In this document: one piece after another, positions 55,801-64,000 of the stretch
How the letters are laid out: each line of letters starts with the position of its first letter
Position numbering within the stretch: the first letter of the stretch is position 1
Assembly (NCBI GenBank): GCA_030512335.1
Contig: JAULSU010000004.1
Location: forward strand, 2,604,001 to 2,668,000
Direction: 5' to 3'
DNA: 64,000 nt
Source: Immersiella caudata
Taxonomy: Eukaryota; Ascomycota; Sordariomycetes; Sordariales; Lasiosphaeriaceae
Program-made: the position numbers and the translations under genes
The notes under the pieces: generated by a model
Told to the model about the DNA's origin: nothing
Database searches by the model: none
What the model saw: the letters and a program-made list of their open reading frames with translations, nothing else

Positions 55801-57040
55801 TAAGCAGTGTCGGCGGTAGTGGTAGTTGCAGCAGGAGTGGTAGCGGAACCGGCTTCGGCAAATGCACAAGTACCACCGACTGGAAGAACATGATGACCGT
55901 TGGGCCGTACTTCTTCAACGACGCGAACTGCTACCGGAGGTTGGCGCGTGAGCTGAGCCGCTGGTGTTCGGCCACTATGTCTCCGAACAACCCTAACCGT
56001 CACATCCCCAGCGATGAAGAGTTGCAGCACCAGGCGCGGTGGATCCTCTACGAAGAGTATGTTCTTATCTTCCATCTTACCTCAAATCGGTCAAAAGCTA
56101 ACTTTTCTATCAGCGATGGTATGTGCGATTGCTACTATTTTTTTTACCCCTTTAGTCTTTTTACCCTATTGTCTCAGGAGGTCCAAGGAGATAACTCCTC
56201 CTCAGCCTCCCGAGACACGCAAATATTGCCCTAGAATGGAAGTTAACAGCTGACATCTCACTAGACCCATGGAACCAAACGGCCGCGGACAATGCCGAGT
56301 GGCTGCGCCGATTCAAGCGGCAGGTCGGAATCTTGACTGATCCGTCCTTACCTGGCCTTCCAGAGGGATTGCAATGGAATATCGCTCAGGGTGGTTCCGG
56401 ATTTGCTCCCCCATACATGTTCCCGAACCCCAATGTGCCCATCGCATCAGTCAAAGAGGATTGCGTCACGATCAACACCGAGGGCAAGCCTATCCAGGCC
56501 GAAAGCAGCACGGCCACGAAATATCTTCAGTCATTCACTACTCGCCACCAGCCACCAGCATCCGTGTTCTGCTCGCGTGAGCTAGAGGCAGGTCTATACG
56601 AGTTTGTTGAGAGCCAAGTATCACTGCTTGGCTGCGGAGGTGGGAAGGTTGCTGCGCAAGCGGCGTTCCCCAATGACGAGGCCATCCGTGCCAAGGCGCG
56701 AGATATCCTGAAGACGCCAAACACCGCCGCCGACGACCCGGTTCTCATGGAGACGTTCAAAAAGATGATGAAGGAGCGGCTGGGGCTTGCAAGCCCCATC
56801 GACGCCGTTGGCCAAAACCAAAACACTCTGGGCGAGGTTCAGATGTCCGGGACAACATCACCTGGCATTGACTTATTATCGCCATTGGGAGTCGACTTTT
56901 CGTTTCCACCGGATACGGACCTTGGCATGACAGATGGGGAGCTCAACGACATTTTGCATGATATTGATTTCGACTTTGGGGACATGTCAGCATTGCCCAG
57001 TCCTGGTGATGCGGCACTAGGTGGGTTGACCCAGGATTAA
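52877..57040 (+). CDS. TALE-type homeodomain and C2H2 zinc finger transcription factor
   Basis: The model is 1251 codons in exons 52877-54620, 54682-55455, 55600-56056, a 5-nt microexon 56114-56118, and 56265-57040. Near residues 102-134 is a Cys cluster (CAHCQ, YQCKR, YCTSC, RCGCSF). The homeodomain at about 201-260 ends in ITNWLANARRRKK, the atypical WFxN recognition helix of fungal TALE-like proteins, with NWL in place of NWF. A Ser-rich and Arg-rich linker leads to a C2H2 finger at about 417-439 (CTFCTETFRTKHDWQRHEKSLH) and two further Cys/His modules to about 552. The C-terminal half is a set of helical repeats, each ending with an ELQxQAxxII motif and a WLRxF motif. The last 100 residues are acidic. 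It is a nuclear regulator; targets are unknown. Introns 55456-55599 and 56119-56264 are homologous, showing internal duplication. Retention of 56057-56113 would keep the frame open. Confidence 0.85.
55330..56340 (+). repeat. Internal tandem duplication including an intron
   Basis: Two segments about 660 bp apart align: ELQ/DLQ plus QAR plus II/IL plus YE before the splice, then an intron opening GTATGTGCGATTGCT in both copies, and TGGAACCA plus ACGGC and GCCGA-like continuation afterwards (encoding WNQTAADN in both). The introns are 144 and 146 bp and share long identical blocks, including TTTTTACCCTATTG and AATGGAAGTTA. Most differences are transitions. The second copy has an extra 57-bp intron (56057-56113) inside the exon just before the shared donor. 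Confidence 0.85.
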
Positions 57041-57372
57041 TTGGGATCGTGTTTTCTGGATCGGTTTCTTTGGACCATCTATGAGTGATGCATTGCGGCT
57101 GTCATTCCCATGATATATCGTTGTACCTGAAGATATTTTTTTCATACATTTCTGTTTCAGGATCAAAGGGCTATGAGTGGGCGAAAAAGGGGCAACGGGA
57201 TGTTGAAAAGGTGGCACGGCATTTCCGCGGTAGTATCAATAAAATGAGACTATAATATGTTCATTGTTTGTTCCACCCGACTGTGTCCGGCCTGTATATG
57301 AGCCCAAGGAAGCTGGCAAGATCTCATACCGCTATGCTGGTCCTGTAACTGAACTTTTGATGCGGTACAGTC
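57041..57372. other. Intergenic spacer
   Basis: This spacer is the 3' flank shared by the homeodomain gene (+) and the small membrane protein gene (-). It is AT-rich near 57130 and 57240, compatible with polyadenylation. No gene is seen. Confidence 0.5.
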
Positions 57373-57747
57373 TCACCTCCTGCCTCGTCTCCGGTCACCT
57401 CCCTTCTCCCAAACCTCTCTGAAGTCCCTCCTATCCTCGAGACCATTTCCGCCATACCCCCTCTCATACTCTCTCCTCTCCTCTCGCCTTCCCACCCTCT
57501 TTCCTTCTCTCCTCCCCATCTCTCTTTCTTTCCTCTCCCCTTTACCCTCACACCTCCTCAAATCTTTTTCCACATCAAACGCCACGGCCAATCCTGTAAG
57601 TGCTAGTCCTACCAGCCCTGCCCATTCGAATGCGTCGGAATGTTGCTTTTCCCATTCTTTGCGGAGACTGCGATGTTCGGGGTTGGCTTTTGACGGGCGG
57701 GGGTCAGGGATTTGCTTGACGGTTTTGAGGTGGGCGAGCTTGGGCAT
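57373..57747 (-). CDS. Small predicted single-pass membrane protein, unknown
   Basis: This 124-residue frame begins MPKLAHLKTVKQIPDPRPSK. A basic leader is followed by RSLRKEWEKQHSDAFEWAGL, leading into a hydrophobic segment GLVGLALTGLAVAFDVEKDL and then an extremely Arg/Glu/Gly-rich tail. The charged ends around one short helix suggest a small membrane or membrane-peripheral protein. I do not recognise it as a named family, although the block with FEWAGLVGLALTGLA followed by DVEKDLRRCE looks conserved rather than random. The strongly repetitive tail (RRE, GGD, RRR) could be read from a purine-rich stretch and may extend beyond the true end. It converges with the homeodomain gene. Confidence 0.5.
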   Translation of the reverse strand: MPKLAHLKTVKQIPDPRPSKANPEHRSLRKEWEKQHSDAFEWAGLVGLALTGLAVAFDVEKDLRRCEGKGERKEREMGRREGKRVGRREERREYERGYGGNGLEDRRDFREVWEKGGDRRRGRR

Positions 57748-58828
57748 TTTTTTCTCGCTCTTTCTATTTTATTGTTATTCTTTTGCACAGTGCCTGATCC
57801 TTGCCGCTAGAGTGTTTGGAGTGGTTTTTGATGTTGAGGATTGTGTTTTGTGTCGTGGCGTCAGAGATTGTGTGTTCGTGGAAATATACGGCTTGGAAAA
57901 GGGTTCAAAGGAGAAGTAGGGGGTAATAACGCTGCTGTTGACAAGGATAGAAAACACTCGGGTTGGGTTGCTTTTACAGCCAAATCGGACGGAAGTTTAA
58001 TTTTCGGTGTTTGCCCACACCGGTAATTCGTGTAACTGAAGAGTTTCGGCCCCTTGTGTCAATGTGCCAAACGGAGTGAACACAGGCAGAACATCTTCCC
58101 TCCGAGGTCGTAACCACCAAGACAGCGTCCAAGACAACATGGCATCATTTTCCCCATCTATTTCACTAGCGATTGGCCACAACTACCCGATTGCGCACTA
58201 AAACGTTCTGTCCTCCCTTTTGCGAGTGACGTTGACGGGTGCGCAGATCACTCGTTCTTCTTTGCGCCTTGTGTGATGTCATGTGGGTTTGGCATCTCAG
58301 CTGAAGTTTTGACTTGGATCCAGGAGATAACGCCCATCTGTACCAATGCCCAGCAATTCAGATAGAATAGTGTATCGGGAATAATTTCAGAGGTAAAGTA
58401 TCTTGTATTCGTTCGTCGTGGCCCGGTTGGAACCCATCCGATCCATGCAGCGCGCATTAACCAGAGCCGACATCCCTGGAACAATCCCAAAGCAAACGCC
58501 AGCCGTTACCCATTGCCTAATCCCTATGCCAAAACAAAATTCGCACGCCGTCCGAGTCAAGCCCCTAGTAACAAAGATGAGATGCAGGAATCAAAAACAA
58601 GAAAGGACCCTCGCCATGCACCGCACTGTTGCCACAGAACCAGGGGCGCAACCGAAATATGCAAGACCCAGCCGACATATGAATCCATCGTAAAGGCGAA
58701 GATAGAAGAAGAGAAAACGAGGCGCTAGTCCAGCCATCCATCCGTCCATCCATCCCTCGCAAGAGGGAGGGGGGGGGGGGGGTATCCTATGCAAGCCATC
58801 AATGCAAACTGTGTGTGTTGTGGGTATC
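57748..58828. other. Intergenic spacer with simple repeats
   Basis: This spacer contains a CCATCCATCC-type tetranucleotide run near 58732-58756 and a G14 tract at 58769-58782. The first ~100 bases hold the small membrane protein gene's promoter. No gene is seen. Confidence 0.5.
58732..58782. repeat. CCAT microsatellite followed by G14
   Basis: A CCAT/CCGT tetranucleotide run (about 25 bp) stands about a dozen bases before a 14-base G tract. Both are just downstream of the Rab gene stop at 58829. Confidence 0.85.
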
Positions 58829-59890
58829 TCAGCAGCACCTCTTCCTCTGTTTACCCCCATCTGCCTGACCTTGCTCGCCCCGATCACCAGCTTGCTCTAC
58901 TCCGACGGCGGGTGAGAAGCCGGGGGAGAAGAGCCAGCTTCTTCGATCCCGTCCGACACGGAAGCTCCCTCGTGGGTCTGTGGCGTCGAAATAGCCTGCG
59001 CCGTTACCGCCCGGGAACGAACCGCCTGATGGGCCGATAGGCGTGTAACCGTCTCCGCCTGGTGTTGCCGTGGCTGCCAACAGCGCTTGTTGCATCTTGC
59101 GGTTCTGCTCGACCAGCTTGCGGGTAACGACACGGAATACCTCCTCGACACCCTCGCCGCTCTCGGCTGAGATCTCGTGGCAGGCGTCCCAGCCCACTTC
59201 TTGTCCCCAGAAGCCGGAGCTGCGCTTGCTGCTGGGGCTGCGGGGTTCGGCGCTGGGGAGCGCAGACATTCCCAAGTGATGGTTGGCAACACTGAGTGGC
59301 GTTGCAGTTGGCGGTGGCGTTGAAGACAGGCCGGGATTAAGATTTTCGGCTACGTAGGCAATGCACCTTTCGAAAGGGACCTCGCGCCGGGACGGGTCGC
59401 GAGCCACAATATCTGCCTTGGTGCCTACGACGTGGAGTACGATGTCGGCCGGGAGGTTTCGGCGCAGCTCGGTCAGCCAGATGCCCATCTCTGCGAAGGA
59501 CTGCGCATCCGTGATGCTGTAGCAAAGAATGCAGGCGTTTGCGCCGCGATAATAGAGTCGCGATATAGAGCGGAAGCGTTCCTGGCCGGCTGTGATTTGT
59601 GAAGTTTCAACGGTCAGTGACTGGCTTCTTACTGGACCGTCGTTGCATTGCAGACGCGGAAAGGGCGCCGTAGACTAAGATTGGTCGGAGGACTCACCAG
59701 TATCCCAGATCTGCAGGCGCACTACGGTATCGGTGTCGGAGTCGACGACGCGCTTGGTCAGGAAGCTGGCGCCGACAGTTGAGGTGATCTGTGCCGGATT
59801 GAAGGCCCCTTTGCAGTAGCGCGTCACCAGCGACGTCTTTCCCACGCCCTGGGAGCCCAGGATGACGATTTTGGCCTCGAGCGACGACAT
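58829..59890 (-). CDS. Atypical Rab-type small GTPase
   Basis: The coding sequence is 317 codons in two exons, 59890-59698 and 59589-58829. The G domain is Rab-like: P-loop GSQGVGKTS, switch I with TSTVGASFLTK, switch II WDTAGQERFRSISRLYYRGA (the splice falls inside WDTA), and IWLTELRRNLPADIVLHVVG. The guanine-recognition motif reads GTKAD rather than NKxD, with Thr in place of Asn, and the G5 motif is SAESG. Between these comes an unusual ~45-residue insert (PPPTATPLSVANHHLGMSAL and more). After the G domain a ~100-residue Gly/Pro/Ser-rich extension ends in KRKRCC, a double geranylgeranylation motif. A typical Rab has about 200 residues. It belongs to vesicle traffic by family; the specific step is unknown. 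Confidence 0.88.
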
Positions 59891-60731
59891 TGTCTCGGGC
59901 CAGAGTCGGTCTCTTGCCCTCTTGTGTGCCTGGCTCGAATCGAGCGTCGAGCGTCGAGCGTCAAACCACGACGGCGGGGGGTGGAGCGTGGGGAAATGCA
60001 GCGGGTCGGGTCGGGTTTGTGGTTCAGGTGGTGGAGAAGGGGTCCCTTCTGTTTTTTGTTGCGTGCTGCAGCGGATTTAGGCCCGCAGGGTTCCCTCGCA
60101 GTGGACGCGGGAGACACGACCCGTGCTGCCGGCAGGCAAAGCCCGATGCGAGTGCAAGGATCTTTTACCTCCGCTTCTGCGTGGGGAGCGTTGTCTCGGA
60201 GCGTTTGCGACGCCGACCAAACGGGCTCGTGATTGATAAGTTGCAATGTCAGATTTGACGTCATCGATTGGCGGAGCTCGCGGCTTAAATGCGACACGGG
60301 ACGCCGTTGAGCACAAGACGTGTCGGCAAGCTAGGGAGGGTCTTTGTAGGAGAGGAGGCAGGAACAAAACAGAAGGAGGAATGAGCAACAAGACGCGGGG
60401 GAGGCTGGCATGCCAGAATAATAGGTAGTAGGTAGGTACCTAGGTAAAGGTGGGTGAGGGGCAAGGCGCCAGCTCACCGCCGGACAGGGCCTCGACGGAC
60501 GAGGAGGCTGCTGATCATCGGTCGACAACGGCGGACGGCCAAGGTTCACCCGCTCGTTGAATAAGCCTCGAATTGGTCTAATAAAGACGCAGAGTGGATT
60601 GTACACAGGCTCACGGGTCAAACTTGGAGGTAGGTAGCTGGAGGTAGGTTGTCCAGATGACTAACTGACGGAGACCCCACCGAGCGGGTCCCGTCACGCC
60701 TACTACCCAGCGAGGACAGAAGTGCTCGCAT
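59891..60731. other. Spacer between Rab and b2-type dehydrogenase
   Basis: The Rab promoter (-) and the 3' UTR of the dehydrogenase lie here. It includes TAGGTAGGTACCTAGG near 60423-60442 and GGTAGGTAGCTGGAGGTAGG near 60629. No gene is seen. Confidence 0.5.
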
Positions 60732-62431
60732 TCACAACTTTGCCTTGGCCTTGTCGGCCAGCCCGAGGCCCGTCCGCTGTCCCGGAGTGACAAGAGGGTC
60801 GTACACGGAGTAGGCGAGGCTATTGGCGGGAGTGGTGCCGTGGTTGAAGAGGCTGCGAACGTCGAGCAGGCTGGGACTGAGCTCGTCGATTCTTGTAGCC
60901 CCAATCAGACGCATGTTCATCTCCATCTCGTCCTTCAGCAGCTGCATCGCGCGGTTGACGCCGTCCAGGCCGTACGCCGACATGGCGTACAGGAAGGGCC
61001 GGCCGATGCCCACGCCCTTGGCACCCAGACACAGCGCCTTGATGATGTCGGTTGCGCGCCGCGCGCCGCCATCGATGTAGACCTCGATCTTGTCCTGCAG
61101 ACCCAGCTCGCGCAGCACCGGCATCGTCTCGGCCAGAATCTCGACGCCCGACCGCGCAAAGTCCAGCTGACGCCCGCCGTGGTTCGACAGCACCACGCCC
61201 TGCACGCCCAGCTCGACGGCCTTGAGCACGTCCTCGACACGCTGCACGCCTTTGAGGACGATGGGCATCTTGGTGATGCTCTGGAACCACGGGATGTCGG
61301 CCCAGCTCAGCGCCGGGTCGATGAAGCTGCTGATGGCCCGCGCCGCCCCCTGGCTGTTGTCCGTCGTCTGCCCGCTCTGCACATTGCTACCCGGGTCGGT
61401 GAACTTGGACCGCATGTCCTTCTCGCGGCGCCCAAGCTGTGGCGCGTCTACCGTGATGAACAACCCCTTGCACCCGCGCTTCTCGGCGTGCTCGACGATG
61501 CGCTGCGTAATGGCCCGGTCCTTGTTGACGTACAGCTGCAGCCACTGCACCTGACCGGGCCCTGCTGCGTCCACAATTTCGTCGAACGAGCACGACGCAA
61601 GCGTGGGGATCATCTGGATCACGTTGTGCTTGTGTGCCGCCCGCGTCAGCACCACCTCGCCCTCGACGTGCCCCAGCTTGCCTAGCGCCGTTGCCGTCAC
61701 GTAGAACGGAATGTCCACTTTGGCGCCTAACATGGCCGTGCTGAAGTCCACCTTCTCGACATCGACCAGAATCTTGGGCCGGAACCAGATGCGGTGGAAA
61801 GCCCCGTGGTTCTCGCGCATGGTCTGTCTTGTCAGCCCAGCCTCCCAACCCCCACAACATACCTCAAAGGGCAAGAAGAAACTCACAATCTCATCATCCG
61901 CCGCACTCGAATAATACCCCCAAGCCCCCTTCTTCATCACCCTCCTCGCCACCGCCTCGAAGTCCATCAAATTGTAGCACTGCTCCAGCAGTGGCATCTC
62001 CAGTATTCTCTTCTGGCGCTCCCTTTCCTCGGGCGATTCCAGCTCTTTCTCCTTTACCACGGTTGTCATATCCACCAAGCCCAGGTGCTTCGACTTATCC
62101 AGATACTTCTCCAGCGTATCTGGCGGGTGGATCGGGTCAAATTCCTCAGTGGCGTCCTTGCCTGCGTATTTGAGAATAATTGTCATGCCGCCGGGGTGTT
62201 CTACATTTATCAGTATCCCCCACCTCCCGAGTCCTGAAGGAATCTAGAACAAACCTACCAGGCAAGAAGCCGGTGACATCGTATGCTCTCCCCTACACGC
62301 TGTCAGCCTCTTCTCTTGCCAACCCTATCTCACTCAACAGAACCACCTACATGGACGATCACCCAACAGTCCTTCTGGCTGTTATGCTTCGCCACCTCCA
62401 CCCCCGTCAAGGCCGGGTTTTCCTGCGCCAT
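60732..62431 (-). CDS. Flavocytochrome b2-type FMN L-lactate/2-hydroxyacid dehydrogenase
   Basis: The coding sequence is 506 codons in four exons: 62431-62351, 62292-62259, 62200-61887 and 61823-60732. The N-terminus is a cytochrome b5 fold (KHNSQKDCWVIVH, YDVTGFLPEHPGG, DPIHPP; HPGG and the later His bind haem). It is followed by an FMN barrel like yeast Cyb2: AFHRIWFRPKILVDVEKVD, IPTLASCSFDEI, QLYVNKDRAI, the Lys in VLKGVQ, the catalytic His in SNHGGRQLD (about residue 358) and DGGARRATDI, GRPFLYA. It should oxidise L-lactate or a related 2-hydroxy acid and pass electrons to its haem. Unlike Cyb2, the protein starts at the b5 domain with no mitochondrial presequence, so a cytosolic or different location is likely. 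The last intron (61824-61886) is 63 bp without an in-frame stop and carries GTGAGT and GACAG signals. Confidence 0.9.
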
Positions 62432-63380
62432 CGCGTCTCTGCCTTACTCGACTCGATCCTAAGTCGTCAGTATCGTAGGTAGGCTCGCAGCTTTCCCTCT
62501 AATGCCTCAGTCGTCCCGCGGTTCGAGCTCGATCCTGTACGCTTCGTCCCTCACCGCCGATTGTTGCTCAATTGCCAGTCTCTTACTCTCTGCGTCTGAA
62601 AAACAGATCGACGGTCGGTCCAATCAACCTCTCACTGTCGGTGTCGCTGCCGTCACCGCCTCCGGAAACAGTCCCGGCTGTCTCAGTCGAGTCAATTCAC
62701 CGACGCTCACTTTCAATTCATACGACTGCAAGAGCACTGGTCGTGTCAGTAATGTTCGCAGCAATAATAATAATAATAATAAAGTAAAGTAAGTACCCCA
62801 AGAACCTGGAAAACGCACGGGAAGATGCTACTTTAAACGTAAATCACCACCGCCACTGGATTGACGGTCCACACTCGCTCGGTGCTAGCCCGTGTCTCGG
62901 CCCATCGGGGCATTTGTGGGGAGTGAGTGCCCGTAAAGTAAGTGGGGCCCCACACAGACAGACACAGCAGCTGGATCCCTTGGTAGCTCAACCCGCCACA
63001 GTCACGTCACCGACTGACAATTTGCCCACAGGCGATTGGAGGAGCCAAGTTGCCTCGGTAAAGGGGAAAAATGGTACGGTACTCATGAGAAGCTGATATC
63101 GATTAATGTAATGGATTCTTCTCGCTAGCTGGTGAAAGCTCAAAGATGGCATTTCAACCAAGCCTTCCCAGGTATCTATCGGAATAGGTATCATAATCAC
63201 CCACCGCCACTGACGATGCGGGTCGTGATCTTTTCGTCATGCCGCCCAAAACTCCAGAAATCTCGAGAAATCCGCCTCGTGGCCACCAAAAAATTCACAG
63301 GTGGTGAGCCATGCTTCCCTTTGCGCCATGTCCCGCCCATGCCCTTGAGAATGACAATGATAAGTAGTAATACAAGGCAA
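62432..63380. other. Intergenic spacer
   Basis: This is the promoter of the b2-type dehydrogenase plus the SCC2 3' UTR. An (AAT)n microsatellite lies near 62763-62783. No gene is seen. Confidence 0.5.
62763..62783. repeat. AAT trinucleotide microsatellite
   Basis: About seven tandem copies of the trinucleotide AAT/ATA occur in non-coding sequence, followed by AAAGTAAAGTAAG. Confidence 0.9.
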
Positions 63381-64000
63381 TCAGGACCAGTCCTCGAACT
63401 CGCCGTCGGCATCGAGATCCTCAGCGACTGGCACCTTTTTCGGTCTGCCACGCTTGCGTGGCTGCGAGGACGACCTTGCCCTCTTCTTTCTACCGCCTGG
63501 CGTGTTTCCGTGGGCTTTCCGCTTGCGGCCACGTCCTGCAGACGGCTCGTCTCCCTCCTCGTCGGAGCCCATACTAGGTGTAGCTGGCCCCTCCCCGTCC
63601 AGACCCTCGTCCTCATCCTGGACGAGGAACTCCTTGTCGATGTTCATCAACTCAACAAACGAGCTGCATGTCTCCAGCATCCGCTCCCGAGAGCTCAGCG
63701 CTGTGAGGTTCGTGTTGAGATCCGCCCAGAGCTTGTAGGCGGAGACACCCTGCACCTTGACCGGCGCTTTGCTGAGGTCTTTTGCTTGTGCCTTGGCCTT
63801 GCTATCGCGCCGGTTTGTGCCCATATTGTAGAGCCGCCGCAGGTATGTGCGCACTTCCCAAGCCGCAAGAAGAACCATGGCTCCTGTCACCAGCTGTCGG
63901 AGCCTCTTTGGGTTAACCTCCGTCGTGGCGGCGCTCGCTTGGGCTGCTGGGTCGGTAGCGTTGTCATCCAAGGCGTCCATGCGTACCGCGAAGACCTCCG
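63381..64000 (-). CDS. SCC2: Cohesin loader SCC2/Mis4 (NIPBL), C-terminal end, partial
   Basis: The frame is open from the right edge to a stop at 63381, so this is the C-terminal end of a longer minus-strand gene. Its blocks match the C-terminus of SCC2/Mis4/NIPBL proteins: LLAAWEVRTYLRRLYNMGTN, RRDSKAKAQAKDLSKAPVKVQ, GVSAYKLWADLNTNLTALSS and the SSFVELMNIDKEFLV block. The protein loads cohesin onto chromosomes together with SCC4. The tail after about residue 135 of the visible part is acidic, then very basic with RKRKAHGN, GGRKKRARSSS and PRKRGRPKK, an AT-hook-like motif, ending in an acidic DADGEFEDWS. The usual family continues far to the right. The internal ATG at 63980 is not the start. 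Confidence 0.9.
   Translation of the reverse strand, partial: EVFAVRMDALDDNATDPAAQASAATTEVNPKRLRQLVTGAMVLLAAWEVRTYLRRLYNMGTNRRDSKAKAQAKDLSKAPVKVQGVSAYKLWADLNTNLTALSSRERMLETCSSFVELMNIDKEFLVQDEDEGLDGEGPATPSMGSDEEGDEPSAGRGRKRKAHGNTPGGRKKRARSSSQPRKRGRPKKVPVAEDLDADGEFEDWS

Noticed and set aside
60840..61685. 281-residue plus-strand frame opposite the b2-type dehydrogenase
   Set aside because: It is the complement of a strongly supported coding exon and contains no recognisable domain.

Overview
This window is nuclear DNA of a filamentous ascomycete (Pezizomycotina, most likely Sordariomycetes). The evidence is short GT-AG introns, mostly 46-110 bp, with CTAAC/CTGAC-type branch sites, monocistronic genes on both strands, long spacers, and fungus-specific families such as HET-related sequence, NTE1, fungal TMEM16 and a homeodomain/C2H2 fusion. 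I saw no tRNA, rRNA, CRISPR, intact transposon or phage. Exon boundaries below were read by eye from splice signals and frame continuity, and each reported exon sum is a whole number of codons.

Layout, left to right. 1-980 holds a decayed CbxX-type AAA ATPase that runs off the left edge. 2.3-8.5 kb carries a converging pair: an AFG2/Drg1-like tandem AAA ATPase (+) and PSY2, the PP4 regulatory subunit 3 (-). 8.5-15.3 kb is gene-poor, with one conserved unknown protein. 15.3-27.4 kb is a dense housekeeping block: ALG5 (N-glycosylation), ERG1 (squalene epoxidase), a mitochondrial PPR protein, an MME1-like mitochondrial carrier, inner membrane protease IMP2 and eIF2-alpha. The 1516-aa phospholipase NTE1 is divergent from eIF2-alpha. 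32.9-36.5 kb looks accessory: a truncated HET-type pseudogene, an aromatic amino acid decarboxylase and a three-exon gene for a small secreted cysteine-rich protein. 37.2-45.6 kb carries a TMEM16 family protein, an SH3-ended unknown protein, a lineage-specific small protein and an FlbE-like regulator candidate. 46.5-49.9 kb has a member of an expanded fungal family that may have a nuclease-like fold, and a type II membrane protein with a PAN/apple-like ectodomain. A 3-kb spacer then precedes a 1251-aa homeodomain plus zinc finger regulator. The right end holds a small membrane protein, an atypical Rab GTPase, a flavocytochrome b2-type dehydrogenase and the C-terminal exon of cohesin loader SCC2, cut by the window edge.

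There is no operon-like system. Shared themes are membrane lipid and sterol handling (ERG1, NTE1, TMEM16), mitochondrial function (PPR, carrier, IMP2) and translation control (eIF2-alpha, AFG2-like). The most unusual structure is in the homeodomain gene: an internal tandem duplication that copied an intron as well as exon sequence, with an extra 57-bp intron and a 5-nt microexon in only one copy. Three introns (NTE1, the homeodomain gene, the b2-type dehydrogenase) are multiples of three with no in-frame stop, so their retention would leave the reading frame open.
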